Source: Cheilinus undulatus (lineage: Eukaryota > Chordata > Actinopteri > Labriformes > Labridae). Taken from it: DNA of 64,000 bases. Below the pieces are notes generated by a model, which saw only the letters and a list, made by a program, of their open reading frames with translations, had not been told where the DNA came from and ran no database searches. Of this stretch, positions 23,272-46,179 are shown piece after piece. The stretch lies in the NCBI RefSeq assembly GCF_018320785.1, contig NC_054866.1, positions 33,705,000 through 33,768,999 of the forward strand, read 5' to 3'. Position 1 is the stretch's first letter, and every line of letters begins with the position of its first letter. Position numbers and translations under genes: made by a program.

Positions 23272-26200
23272 TCAGATTTCTCCTTTAGGGTTCTGAAGCA
23301 TCTCTACTCCCAAGGTTAGCGTACGTTTCTTCTTATCAAATATGGCAGACACTGTGTCCTCATCCACAATTACTGGGAATTCCACAAGCAAATAGTAAAC
23401 ATCCTCAACTTCCAGTAGAACATCATCCTGAAGAGGAAAAAAAAAAAAAAAGACTCAGGAATGTAGAAACAAGCCAATTACATATGACATCATACTATGC
23501 ACCACCGCACAATGTTTTATAAAGGACTTCATTATAACTGTTCAAGGGGGTGTGCAAGTGCTAACCTTCGAGATACTCAGCTGGCACTCTGACACAGAGG
23601 AAACCTTTGGCAGCTCCACTGTCAGTTCCATGCTGCGAGGAACTCCTTCTGTATCAGTCCTCACCTCGAGTTGGTACTCTGGCTTCTGAGGCTGCACAAA
23701 TGTGGAGGAGATGACCTGGATCAAATCCTTCTTTTTGTGCTCCACAGGTTCAGGGATAATTTGGGCCACTGGCTGCTGTTCTTGTGTTTCTGAGCGTAGA
23801 GAGGAGATCTGCTGCAGAAGGGAAGGTGGGGTCTGGTTGTCTGTAGAAAAGAACACTGAATGGGTTAGATTAGAGAGCATAGTCAAAAGGATGAAGATAT
23901 GACCTGCAGGTTCAGAGAACAATAGCCTCAATATAAATGGTCTGTAGCTGATTATGAGCATTTATTTCTTAACCTGGGTCTGGTTGTTTGGAAGCGTTAG
24001 GCCACTGGCGAAACCCGAACCGGTGGTGCAAGTCATCAGAGCTACTTTTTGGGCAGCGGTTTATGACTTCATAATGCTGAGATAATTTCAATCCATGCTG
24101 CTGTTGTGCAAAACTCAAGGCCAGCAAATAGATTTCTGTCTTGTCTTTTTGACTTTCCTGTAGCACGGCAGGATTAAACGCTAAATCCAACACAGTGCAA
24201 CCTGCAAAGCAAATAGAAGCAAAAACATTTATCTTTAATTTTTTTTTTCACAATGTAGCACACAACTATTTCTGTAGCTCATAAGGCAGCCCAGCGTTGT
24301 CTTTTAGCTTGACCTTCATTTGTGTCAGTTTCCAGTCTTCCTCCACACACGGGTACAGGCCTGCTGGGATCCTGAGGAGCAGGCACACGTTTCCAGCTGC
24401 ATATGTTGACATACAGCAACCCTTTCTCAGGCCCCTGTTGTGGACACAGATGTACCCTCTGTCAGGGAAAACTCAAAGCACACACTATCTCCAACCTTTA
24501 AAAAGAGCAAAGGTATGGCAGCTTAACTGGGTGTGGTAAAATCATATGGTTTGTGGCAAGGGTAGACAAAGGGCTGAAGTAATTAGTTAACAGAAACATT
24601 TTCTGTGATATTCAAGTAAAAGTAAAGCAAAAACTGTGTGTAAGTGTGTGTGAGGGGGTGGGTGTGGAGGTGGTACAAGCCTATCAAAAGTAGACTGACA
24701 ACAGCTGCAGGATGTAAGACTTAGGTAGTTGGAGAGAGTCACACATCTGGAGTTGTTACAACACAAGCTTTGTGGATTTGTGGTGGGCTTTTTTAAAAAA
24801 TATTGTATGTAGTGCTGTCAACATTTTTGATGAATTAATCACAGGGATGAAAAATTTGACTGAAAAAGTATGTTGATAAATCGCACCCTGATGCCATCAT
24901 CTACTAGTAATGCAATCTTTCTCAAATTATTTGATTAAATGTGATTAATCAATTATAAAGCCTATAATTAATAAGATTTTTTTAATTGACGGAGAGCACT
25001 AATTTTATGTTAATTTAAAGAAAAATAACGCTGATTAATCGATGGCAAGAGACTGTTTGGAGGCCAAATCAAAATGACTAAAATTAAAAACTTGTGTGTG
25101 ACATCCCTATTGACCCATTTATTTTAGTGTCTCATAGTTTTTTTAAACACAATTTCCTCATTTTAGTTATAAATCTTTGTCAGATTTTGAGATGCTTCAG
25201 GATAAACTGCAAGTAAAATATAATAGGAATAGTGCCCTAATAAAACAGATTTTAGGGCCTCTAGTCAAAGGTATTAAAATAGTCTTCCCCATTAGCCTAT
25301 TTGCTATCATTTTCCAGCTTCTCAATTGTTCCTTATATGTCTTATTGTTTTGAATTGTGGGGCTCTCCCTTTAAAACAACCATACATTCAATAATAGAAC
25401 AGCAAAAATGAGCCAAACAAATTTTAATAAGACTGAGTATTACACTTTCACAAATCCGTTTTTTCTTAATTTCCATGTTATGAAATTTGATGTCTTGTGT
25501 TACTGCAAAACAATGCAAATATTGTTCAGAGCAAAATTAAAGATGCTTCCTGACTCAGTACTAAAGTTATTTTTAATTCCAGAGAGTTGATATAATTTGA
25601 GAAGTTTCTGTAAGTTTACAGTACAAAAGCTACCAAAGATATGAGAGGAGTGTTTCTATTTTTGGAGTTAAACTCTGAAATAATGTCAACATAAAGCTTA
25701 AAAACTAAATTCACTTTTGTTTTTTTTAAGAAAACGGTGTGCAAAGCTATTACATTTGTAATTGATTTAGGCTATCTATTGTTGTTTCATTGCATTTTTC
25801 AAAGTTGGTGTCTTAAACTGGTGAGAAAGGAGGATGACTTTTATGAGCAGTTTGCTTCTGTCTATGCCTTTTCATTTAATAATCAATCCATGATTGACTT
25901 TGTTTAAAATGTATGAAAACGTGTTTTTTTTTTTTAAGTTTTTTAATGTGACTTAATAAACACTACTACTTCTGAAGCTTAAATGTAGCTTAAATGTTTA
26001 AATCTAATAAGCACATAGGCCTATCTATTGCAACAATATTCAAAAAAATATATAAATACATTTTTTCTCCGATTGGGGTCACAAAATTAGTTTAAACACC
26101 TTAGGAATGCTAACGATTCTGTATCAGACACACCTGTGCTATAGTGTTACATATTTCTTATCAGAAAACAGTTCGTCTTTTCATGAAAAGTTAAATTCAA

Positions 26201-26403
26201 GCTGTTGTTTGCTCTCTTACCACTATGTCGGTGCACAAACTAGAGTCGAGCTCTGGTGGTGAGCTGAATTTAGCTCCTTCCTTCATCTGCTTCTCAATGA
26301 ATTTCCGATATGATGCAGGGTCGTTTTCTGAAAGCTCATCCAGCATGGACCAGAAATGGTTGACCTGCTGTAAAACATCCTCTGTACAGCCAGTGAGGGA
26401 CAT
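23272..26403 (-). CDS. pih1d2: PIH1 domain-containing protein 2, complete, 5 exons
   Basis: Exons in transcript order: 26403-26221, 24458-24314, 24201-23974, 23840-23566 and 23427-23272 (TGA). All introns are GT-AG, all phases agree, and the product is 328 residues, close to the roughly 315 of mammalian PIH1D2. Residues 1-61 (MSLTGCTEDVLQQVNHFWSM, then SYRKFIEKQMKEG) align well with the mammalian N-terminus. Exons 2-3 carry the PIH1 domain (LLYVNICSWKRVPAP, VLDLAFNPAVL). Exons 4-5 carry the C-terminal CS-like beta domain (ELTVELPKVSSVSECQLSIS, YLLVEFPVIVDEDTVS). PIH proteins act with HSP90/R2TP-like complexes in cytoplasmic preassembly of axonemal dynein arms. An in-frame ATG 13 codons upstream is less likely because the family begins close to the chosen Met. 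The gene is convergent with dixdc1, as in human, but DLAT is missing between them. Confidence 0.94.
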
Positions 26404-26760
26404 TTTAAGGTAAATATCTACCCTGGAGTCGGCACACACTTGCGTTAACTGTATCTAGTTAGCTGTCCGAAAACAAAACAGAGATAAACAAAGTGCTGAA
26501 GTTTGTAATTTAAAGTCAGAAAAAAATCTTGTTACGTTGTTGCTGATGTGTGTTGCAATATAAAAGTTTTAAATATTCAAAATACATAAGAAATCTACAC
26601 GCAAAAGACCAAAAACTTAAAAATAATGTTACATTGCAATATCGACGAACGCCAGTTAAGCTAATGTTGTGTGTTGCTATGGAAACTAGATGAGATGAAA
26701 CGTTCCGCAGATGCCACCTGGTGGTGAAAATCAAAACCACAGTTCAATAATCACACCACA
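26404..26760 (-). promoter_or_regulatory. pih1d2: pih1d2 promoter region with RFX X-box and forkhead motifs
   Basis: GTTGCTATGGAAAC at 26673-26686 is a near-palindromic X-box like those bound by RFX factors. ATAAACAAA at 26484-26492 fits the forkhead core RYAAAYA. They lie about 270 and 80 bases upstream of the ATG. RFX plus FOXJ1 is the known regulatory pair for motile-cilia genes, and PIH1D2 belongs to the dynein-assembly family. Motifs are seen; function is inferred. Confidence 0.5.
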
Positions 26761-28202
26761 CACAGTTTTAGAGGCATAATTTATGTCCAATACATAAAAA
26801 ATATAACATGACATTGCATTTAAATGCCTGCAGTCTGTCTTTGAGTTTACAGGATATAACTGACATATAAATAAAAACTGTATTTTTAAAATTTCTCAAA
26901 CAGTAGTATCAGTGGCACTGGTGCTTGTGATGCTCCTTTTGCCCTCTTCAATAATTCTGCAAAGACAAACAGTAATTATCAGCAATCAGTGTCAAAACTG
27001 CACTTCAACTCCATTATGCACTCTTCAATTGAGATCTGTTTCTGATATTATAACAATTATGATGACTGGTGTGTGAGGAATCATTAGGGCTCCCAGATTT
27101 TTCTGCATTTCTGAAGGAAATCTTGTTTTGTTCTACAAAAGAAACCTAATATAATCCAAGGAAGATTTACATAACATTTATCAAGTAGAGGAACAGAAGT
27201 ACTGTTTGCACAATGCAGTGTTTAAGTTTTAAATATTCATAAGCATAAGTGTGGTCCTTCTCTGTGAAAAATTGGATTCTATGTATTTAAAATGCTTTAC
27301 TTTTCTGTCTCTCTAGGGAGTTTAATGTTTGTGAAAATACAAGACAATTTAAAGAACTGATAGATAATCAGTATAGACTACTGTTCTGCAAAGTGATGCA
27401 TCATTCCCCTTTTTTAATCCTCTGTGGGACGAGGAACCAATATGGTCACTTCAGTTGACATTCTTCATGGCCTCCCTCCAGCTCCCTATGATACGGTGGA
27501 TCCAGAATGTTTTCTCTCAGCCAGTCAGTGAAGATCAACATCACAAATTGACATCACACTATCTGAACCAATCAGCAGTGACCCAGAGCGTCTCAAACTT
27601 CCTGTTTCCACCAGAACCCAAAAAATACAGTTTTACATCACTTTTGGTCCCACAAAAATGGCCCTGACATCATGACTAACCATGATAAGATGATGAAACT
27701 TACACATTGTAAAGGTGAAAAGTGCTAAATGTCATGCTAGGGTTTTTGTTTTGTTTTGTTTTGTTTGTTTGTTTTTTTTTGTAGGATTTCTAGCAATTAT
27801 TAAAATAGCGTGAAAAACAGAGGAACCATATTTGGATATACGCCCATTTAGGGGTGTTAAAGCTTGTCTATTTCTATTTCATTTTATTGCACATACTGAA
27901 CATAGACAAGGAAAAACAATACAGAATTAAACAAGAAATAAGATACATGCAGAGCATTATAATTTTGAAGTCAGATAGTGCATACATGTGCAGGAGAAGC
28001 CAAAGAAACCTGAGTGGGCTTGTCAAGTGGCCCTCCTAAGTGAAAAATTGAACATTCGAATGAACTTTAAATAGTACAAATTATTGCGACACAGTTAAAA
28101 AAATATATAGTTTATCTATATTAAAACATGTTGCCATTTCATCTAGCAACTATACTAAAGGTGTTTTCTTGACAAATATACCGTTATAATTAGGGTAATA
28201 GC

Positions 28203-28395
28203 ACTTTTTTTTTTTAAAGATTTGTTTTTGGGCATTTTTGTGCCTTTATTAGACAGAGGAGGACAGTGGATAGAGTCAGAAACAGGGTAAAGAGTGAGAG
28301 AGAGACATGCAGTAAAGAGCCTCCAGCCGGATTTGAACCCTGGCTGCCCGTGTTCATGGGGAGGGCCTTGAACCACTAGGCCACCTGCTCCCCAG
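28203..28395 (-). mobile_element. tRNA-derived SINE, reverse orientation
   Basis: Read on the - strand, a head with A-box-like TGGCCTAGTGG and B-box GGTTCAAATCC is followed by a CTCTCTCTC body and a poly(A) end (the T-run at 28206-28215). It is the best preserved SINE copy in the window. Direct repeats reading AGGGTAATAGCACTTTA flank it (28191-28207 and 28394-28410) and are the likely target-site duplication. Confidence 0.8.
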
Positions 28396-28632
28396 GGTAA
28401 TAGCACTTTATAGTGTAGTTAGATGTTGGCACAGGTTTCTAAAAAAATTAAAAAGTGATTCAGTTTTAAATTTGACTGATTTATGGAAATTTTCAAGGTA
28501 TGAATAATAAAAAAAGGGCTTGATTTTTGGTCAGTTGCATAACCTTATAACAGTTGTATTAGAATTATTTGGTTTATATCATTTTTTAATTTTACTGTGA
28601 TCCTTATCTCTGCTACAGTTAATTTACACATA

Positions 28633-29168
28633 CAGTGCTTAATAAATATATTAGACCACCTGTCATATTTGTCTCAAAGACCATCCAGCACCATGAAGTG
28701 CTTTAATGCGGACTCTTTCATTTTCAATGAGCTCTCCATGTTTTACCATTTCGAACAGGAATGGGGGATTTCAAACTCAATGCACCCAAATTTGAGCTGG
28801 CTCACTGGGCTTCTCTGAGAAGTCAGAAATTAATCAAGCATAACATTCAACCACTAAAACTCATTTTTCTCTTCAGGAATGCAAGTTAATAACTATAATT
28901 TGACATATTAATCAAGAAATATGAATGTGCTTTACTATTTTTCAGTTTTTTTTTAAATCAGTAAATTTGAAAATTCATAGATAACATAATAATGATATTT
29001 TAGCATTAAAAATATCATTTTGGTTAAAGAGCTTCTACATATTGGTGTATTAATCATTGCAGAAACATAAAAAAATGATTTTGGTAATTACCAATGCCGT
29101 TAATTTAGGGCAGCTGTGGCATAAACCTTACTTTGGTTAGGGTGGTCTAATAAATTTGTTAAGCACTG
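28633..29168. mobile_element. Tc1/mariner-type MITE, copy 2 (536 bp)
   Basis: Ends CAGTGCTTAATAAATATATT and (reverse complement of the right end) CAGTGCTTAACAAATTTATT, each next to TA. The interior is collinear with copy 1 at 18993-19513 (shared GACCATCCAGCA, CATGAAGTGCTTTAATGCG, TTAGGGCAGCTGTGGCATAA) except for small indels. Confidence 0.85.
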
Positions 29169-29669
29169 TATATAAATTATGTGATGTTTAGGGTTTTCTG
29201 ATCGATTATATAGAGAAATAACTGGCATAAAGTGTGGAATAATTGTGGCTTCAGTCAGTTTTACAACAACATAACAGTTTTATTTTTTTTATTGTGACCT
29301 CCGCCACTTCTAAAATTCACTTAGTTATTCAATATTTGTGATTATTATAGGTCTCCTGTAGCAATTCTAGCATAAATGGGTGGAACCACTATATACAGTA
29401 AAATATATATAAGTGGCAAAAGTTAAAAAGTCTTGGGCTGTCCACCAATGATATTCTAGGGCTTAAATTTTGAATTTCCAAGTATTCCTTGTTTTATCCT
29501 CTGACATTAAAGGATTTCCATTTTTCTGAATTTACTTCCTTTATAAAAGAACAAAAATGTTTTCCATTACTTGTAATTATATCGCAGTAAATCAGATTGT
29601 GATGTAAAAGGTAATTTCCTTTACAGTTTCATCAAAGTACCGCTGCACTGTACAAGATGTTGGTCTTTT

Positions 29670-40397
<10,728 letters not shown>

Positions 40398-40400
<3 letters not shown>

Positions 40401-40730
40401 CTTTTCCTTCGTACAGTCCTGAGGAAAAGCCAGCAGTATCCGGGCTCATCTGTAGGCCTGTGTTGGAGGTAGAGAGGTCTGTCCCGCTCGCCGTCAACGC
40501 ACCATTTGCCATTTAACAGAATGCAACTCTGGACTTTCCCTTCACAAAGAGACAATGAGGTCAGCAGAGGTGCAGAGAATGAGGCTGTTGTTTGTGCAGG
40601 GGGGTCATGGGGCCTGCAGAAAGCAGGCTGAACCAGGTCTTTGTAGGTAGGACGAGCATCTCCAGAGTATCTCTTCACTGACAACTGATAGGACACCACC
40701 AGGTTGCCAGGTAACACTTTTTACCTGTGC
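40398..40730 (-). other. tmprss5: tmprss5 first exon, mostly 5' UTR
   Basis: The donor GTAAAT at 40397-40392 directly follows an ATG. Joined to the exon at 39634 it reads Met-Ser-Leu-Asp-Gly, like the Met-Ser-Leu start of human TMPRSS5. The reading frame has an in-frame stop (TGA) 16 codons upstream, so this is the first Met. The exon's upstream boundary is unknown; no clear TATA box was found. Confidence 0.6.
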
Positions 40731-41199
40731 CAAAAGATTGTCCATATTTGCGCTTGAGACGTGTTATTACCTGACAGTGTGGAGATTCTGAGAAAAGGTC
40801 ATTATTGCAGATTGTTGAAAAGCCTCACATCATGTCGATCCCTGTCATTTGGAATCCAGAGCTATCATCTGTCAACACTCAGGGGCAAAATGAAGCCTGT
40901 TCTGTCTGCTGCTGACAGACGAGACTTTCTCCTCTCTCTTCGCTCTTTTAACCAGTTCACAGTCAAAATGTTATTTTCTTCATTTCAAATATCTTCTTCT
41001 TTTAAATCTCAGTGGAAAAGGTTGCTTGAGTGCTTTCATAAAGGTATCATTAGCTCTAAAATACACAGTTACTAACTAGGAAGGGCAAAATGGTGAGAAA
41101 AGTGCATTAATGAGATGAAAGTATGTCTTCACATTGCAACTCAGAGGAAAAAAAATCTGAAAAGAAATGACTAATTCAATCCATTTAGGTAAAAGAACA

Positions 41200-41590
41200 T
41201 TGACAAAGGTTATTGATGTGTTTTTCTGTATGTGTGATGTGGGATTAGCAGGAGAGCAGGTGAAAGGAACAGGCTGCCAGGAAGAAAATTCCTCCTCGTC
41301 TGACTGTCGAGTCCGACTCCAAGAAATGGCCCCACATCTATTTGGCTCATCTAACAGGTGTCATAAGGAATTATTTGGAAATCAAACACAGAGTAATGAG
41401 CATTGCAGCAGTGGTGGAAATTGCATGTGATGGAGCAGCAGCTGAATTTTCTATCAGCAGGTATGTGAGGTTAATAATGTTTGACAATATTAGTATTAGG
41501 CCCAATTGTTCTGCAGCAGAGACAAACAAAGCAGCAAGGAGGTGCTGCTGTTTGCAGCTCTTCACAGGGATTTCATGTCTCCCTCTTCTG
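41200..41590. promoter_or_regulatory. Candidate conserved noncoding block upstream of tmprss5
   Basis: A complex, non-repetitive block with words typical of enhancers (GGAATTATTTGGAAATC, TAACAGGTGTCATAAGG with an E-box, AACAAAGCAGC). It lies 0.5-0.9 kb upstream of the tmprss5 first exon. No splice-bounded coding exon was detected. Inference only. Confidence 0.3.
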
Positions 41591-42159
41591 GTGAAATTTT
41601 TTTCTCAGATAGCAGGGTAAACAATGATTTACATTTCTATGATCCAGGAGGGTTTTCTGTGCTGGAAATCATTACAGGAAAATGAATAATGCTGTTTTTT
41701 AGTCAAGGATAAGTAGGTTTTTAAATCCTCAATTGAAATTGATTTGATTGTTCAAATAATAAGTATGAAACTGATGTTATGCATGGAGAGAGTGGAGATA
41801 ATTCTAACTTTTGAATGCAGTGCAAGGCAATGTTGTTTAAAAAAATATATATTTGGGTGTCAGCAGTGTTATTTTAACAGCAATTTTTAATTTATGTCCT
41901 GGACTAAAATATTTTAGTTCAATTTTTAAAATATATTTAGTCCTTTTTCAATCCATAAAAACAGATTTAATTTTAGTCTTTACTTTAGTCAAAAGTTTTC
42001 TCTTTTCCTGAATCTGTATCTATATCAACCAGTATGAACTCTTCCTAACCTTGGATCCCTGCTTTCTACAACTGAGAAGCTACAGTGCTAAATATTCTTT
42101 GTATTGCTCTCTTCCTAACCTTGGATCCCTGCTTTCTTCAGCTGAGAGGCTACAGTGCG

Positions 42160-44287
42160 AAGGCTGAATCCCAATCCTCCCCTTAACTCTCAATCTGAAC
42201 CCTCAGTCTCAAAATGTGCGTTCCTGCAAAGTGCGAGGGCTGTCCCAATTCTCCCGAGTTGAGTTGAGGGGTGAGTTTGAGGGCTTTATCTCCCTCAATT
42301 TTAAGATGTTCCTGGAGCTCCCTTGGTATTGAGGGTTATCACTCAAAGAAAGATGGCGGCGAATGCGGGGAAGAAATCGAGCTACAAATGTAAGTATTTC
42401 TTTGTTAATAGAGATCTAAAAATTACGAAAACCACTTCAATATTTTAGTTTAATGTTATTTTATGGATTATTTGTCTTTTTGTAGCGTAACATTTACTTT
42501 TTAGAGCTGTCAAAATCAACACGTTAATATCGCATTAACTCAAATTACTTTTAACGCCTCTAATTTTTTTGTCGCACGATTAACGCATGCGCGTTCTATG
42601 TGACCCTCGACCCATCCTGTAGTTTGCCAGATGAGGAAGTGGCGCCGTCGTGATGCAGTACAAGCGAGCAGAAATGGACACAGGACAGAGACTTTTGAAT
42701 GACAGGTGCAGCTTTCATATAATGTCAGATAAAACTGAAGTTATTTTCTCCTACTGTCGACATGAACTGAGTTGCCAGGAGCACGTACCATTCGCTAGCC
42801 GAGCACACCGCTAATGCAGAGAGCCGCCCCCTCCGTGCTGGAGTTGTTTACTATGGAGACGCTCAGACAAGCAGGGATGGACTCGCTATCTGGTATACCG
42901 GGCATTTTCCAGTGTGTCGACGCACTTTTGGGCCTGAATGATTTATTCATTTATTTATATCTGCTATGAACCGGCACTACAGCTGCACTGTAGCTGCACT
43001 ATATTGACTGTTGACTGGTCCGATCACGTCTCATAAATGTCCGTTTACCCCTCTCCCATCCTCACTCAGCTCCTGCTTGAAAGTGAAAGTATTCGGAAAA
43101 AAACGAAACTTTATAAAACAATCGGTTGAAACTGTAAATAAACGCCAAATTAAAAAATAACAGTCAATCCAGATGCTGCAAAAGTAAAGACTGCAGTTCC
43201 TATAGGAGATGGTCTGATACATGGTGATTATACAGCCGCAACATGAGGAGGAGGAGGAGACAGAGCAGCAGAGGCTGGTGTGTGACAAGGGAGCAGAGGT
43301 TACAGGTGAGCACGAGAGTGAATGAGCTCTGTAGAGTATCATAATATAAGCTAAAAGGCAATATTTATTTATTTAGACTTCTTTTACTTTGTGTGTTCAT
43401 GAGTTTTGAAAAGGAGTTTCACATGTGTGTTTATTATTATTCCAGTAAATCTACTGGAATGTTTCAGTAATTTCTTACTGTCAGCATTTATTTTAAATTT
43501 GGGCATTTTTTAGTTTGAAAGTAAAAACTTGACTTCTCCTAGTGATATGTAGTGTAATTAAAGGGATGTTTCTGTGAACATTTATTTCCCTCATGTGAGG
43601 TTGAAAATCTCTGCTTTTGTGTAAAGGATCAGGAATGATCTTTGAGAACAATAGAGGATTTAACTTCTGGAAGTCTAAAGTTTGACTCTACATTGTGGTA
43701 TTCAGTAATGCTACATTAAGGTCAGTCTCTCCATCTGTTGTCCTTGTTGGGCTTGAGTTTACCATGATATGCTCTCAGCATATTTTTTGGAGCCTTCAGT
43801 ATCTTTGAGCTCAGACTAGAGAATTTTTTGGACTTTATCTGTTGTTGTTTTGGGTTGTTGACATGAACAAACATTTGCATAAAGTATTTTTGTCCACTTG
43901 TATTGATAAGGGTATTTAAATCTTGAGAAATAGTACTGTAAGGTACATTTAGAACAGACAAAAAAAGTGTGATTAATTTTTGATTAATCTCGAGTTAACT
44001 ACGGAATTTGTGAGATAATGCGATTAATCACGATTCGAAATTTTAATCTATTGACAGCCCTATACTTTTATTTTTACGCGCTCTGCTCCCTCTTCCTCTG
44101 AATCGACGGACTACACAGTTTTGGCACATTACTATCCTCTACAGTCTGAAATTGAAACTGCCATTAAGGGGTGTCCCATTTCTAAGTCATGAGATGGCTC
44201 TTACACTTGATTGGGGGGGGGGGGGTTAACTGTGGGTGAGCTTGAGGGTAAGGTTGAGGGTTAAGGGGAGAATCAGGATTCAGCCTT
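42160..44287. mobile_element. DNA transposon with 30+ bp terminal inverted repeats (2128 bp)
   Basis: The left terminus AAGGCTGAATCCCAATCCTC and the reverse complement of the right terminus AAGGCTGAATCCTGATTCTC match over at least 34 bases (continuing CCCTTAAC.CTCAA). No transposase is visible. The internal GGGCTGTCCCAATTCT motif recalls Harbinger-like (ISL2EU) elements, but class is not certain. It contains a second element at 42504-44060. Confidence 0.8.
42504..44060. mobile_element. Innermost element with GRGCTGTCA ends (1557 bp)
   Basis: The left end GAGCTGTCAAAATCAACACG and the reverse complement of the right end GGGCTGTCAATAGATTAAAA, followed on both sides by GATTAATCGCATTA-like subterminal DNA. 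TA is present at both junctions. Related ends occur at 60323-61403. The interior includes a GGAGGAGGAGGAG stretch (about 43245-43260) and no transposase. Confidence 0.7.
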
Positions 44288-46179
44288 AATATTCTTTGTA
44301 TTGCACTCTTCCTAACCTTTGAACCCTGCTTTCTACAGCTGAGAGGCCACAGTGCTACAGATCTTTGTTTTTTTATGTTTTTGCCCACAGTGGAGAAATG
44401 TTATGGAATGTCTGTTTTGAATGTCTGACTTAAACAAATTTACCTTTTAGTCCTGTTTTTGTCTCCTTGACTAAAACATAGCTTTCTTTTCATCAGCGTT
44501 TAAGTCATCAAAGATCTACTTTTAGCTAGTATTATGAAAAAAGGTAGTTGAGTAACATTTTTAGTCATAGTTTTAGTTGACTTAATTACCACTAAATTAA
44601 CACTAATTAACATTAGCTCTGTTGGTAGAGCACTGGTTGCAGCACCAGCAGAATTTGGTGCATGCCCTTCTTCACTCTCTCCCTCATTATAACTGTTATT
44701 TCTTAGCTGTCTTCTCCATTCTGTAGAAAAACTTGGAAAGTAATCTTTCAAAAAATATAATCACAGGTGGCCACCTATTGAGGGGAAAAGGAGGACAGCT
44801 CCCTGCAGCCCACACACCCATGGATGCCAACAAAAATATGGTCAATTGTAAAGTTAAGCTGTGATATTTTATTTTAGCCTGAATGCTAGCCATTCTTATT
44901 CAAGGAACAAAAACACATATTTATCTTTTTTGATTCATTTAAATGCACCCTGTTTCAAAATTTAAACTCCCCTTTTAAATTGCCTTATTATTCTCAAATA
45001 ATGTTAACAATCTGGGCTGGCCAGTTGAACTAAAACATCTGGCTAGTAAGGTTAGTAATGTGTTTTCTTCGAGACATTTCAGTTTTGTTATAAAAGACCT
45101 TAAAAAAATCTTTTAAAACAATAATAATAATAAAAAAAACACCATTATCCATTTTTTAGGTTAATCACAGTTTATTGCTGTTTTTTTCCTCCATCTCCTG
45201 CCAACATTATGCTTTATGATTTTAAGGGCAAACCCCAATTATCTGGCTCTTACCTGAAAGTGCTGGCTTATTAATTATTTATATCCTAATTTACAATCAG
45301 ATGTCAGTTTTTCAGGCTAAAGCTAATGGATCAAACCTTCATTTTTTTAGGGTAATTATGTGACTAACTGTTACATTGAGGTGTTGATTTAACATAATAC
45401 CTAACTCAGACTGGGTGATTTGTGTTGTGTTACATTTGGTGCTGAAATGATTGACATGATCCTACTGCCAACATTTGACGAGTGAGGAATCATATTAAGA
45501 CATTTATCAAGCAAACCTGCCAAATGTTTTCAGCTCCTTAATAAGAAGATGTAATGCTAAAATGTGTGTTGTCAGTGTCACTTAAAATTAATAACTTATA
45601 GTTCAATCAGGAGAGACTGAGTAAGAGAGACAAAGTTTGGAAATGTCTGAAAAATGTCAAAGTCCTTTTGCTAATAGACTTCCTTGTGATGTCTTAATGA
45701 GCTTGAGGGGGTAGTTAGGTCAACACCAGGATAGCATACCCCCCAATGGAGTCAAGTCACTGGTTGTTGCGATGGGAGGAGTAGGATAATGGACTTCTAA
45801 GGAGTTTGACCCAGACACTGATGAGATGATTTAGAGGTGAAGATGAAGGGCTGCAGGATGGCATGAAGTAGCTGAATCTGTACACCAATAAGATGTAAAG
45901 GAGGTGGTTGGGGTGGAGGATGGTTGCAGCAGTCGCACTGAAACAGACTGACTGTGGAGGAGAGATGAACAGATTTTAAAATATCACAGCAGCAGGATGG
46001 TTGGATCAAGAGCTGGAAGGGATTAGCTTGGAATTTAAGAGAGTAGACGTCTATACCAGCTGATTACCAGAGCAGAAGAACAGAACTAGAAAAGGGAGAC
46101 AGATGATGGAGTGATTCTTCATGAATGAAAAGATGAATGGAAATGAAAGTCTTCCTGCTTGAAAGTGTTTGGTGTCCTC

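Larger units (their letters stand above)
26761..29669. other. Intergenic region between pih1d2 (5' side) and tmprss5 (3' side)
   Basis: About 2.9 kb without a recognised gene. It holds a TTTTG/TTTG microsatellite (27740-27780), a reverse SINE (28203-28395) and a MITE (28633-29168). The + strand open stretch at 27455-27667 has no family resemblance or splice signals. No NKAPD1-like gene, the human divergent neighbour of PIH1D2, was found. Confidence 0.55.
42039..44360. repeat. 70-bp tandem repeat (three units), split by a 2.1-kb element
   Basis: The word CTCTTCCTAACCTT starts units at 42039, 42109 and 44306. Each unit continues GCTTTCT ... CAGCTGAGAGGC (or a variant) ACAGTGC and then AATATTCTTTGTATTGC. 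Units 2 and 3 are separated by the inserted element at 42160-44287. Confidence 0.75.
41865..44603. mobile_element. Outer layer of a nested transposon complex
   Basis: The left side (CAGTGTTATTTTAACAGC, then ATTTTAGTTCAATTTT) and the reverse complement of the right side (AGTGTTAATTTAGTGGTAAT, then AACTAAAACTATGAC) share the AGTGTTAATTT-type terminus and GACTAAAA-rich subterminal DNA known from a common vertebrate repeat. Everything from 42.04 to 44.36 kb lies inside it. The boundaries are approximate. Confidence 0.45.

Noticed and set aside
26404..26442. Start of pih1d2 at the upstream in-frame ATG (MCADSRVD...)
   Set aside because: The family begins close to the downstream Met (MSLTGCTEDVLQQV); the extra 13 codons have no similarity to relatives.
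27455..27667. 70-codon + strand open frame between pih1d2 and tmprss5
   Set aside because: No family resemblance, no promoter or poly(A) evidence; probably chance.
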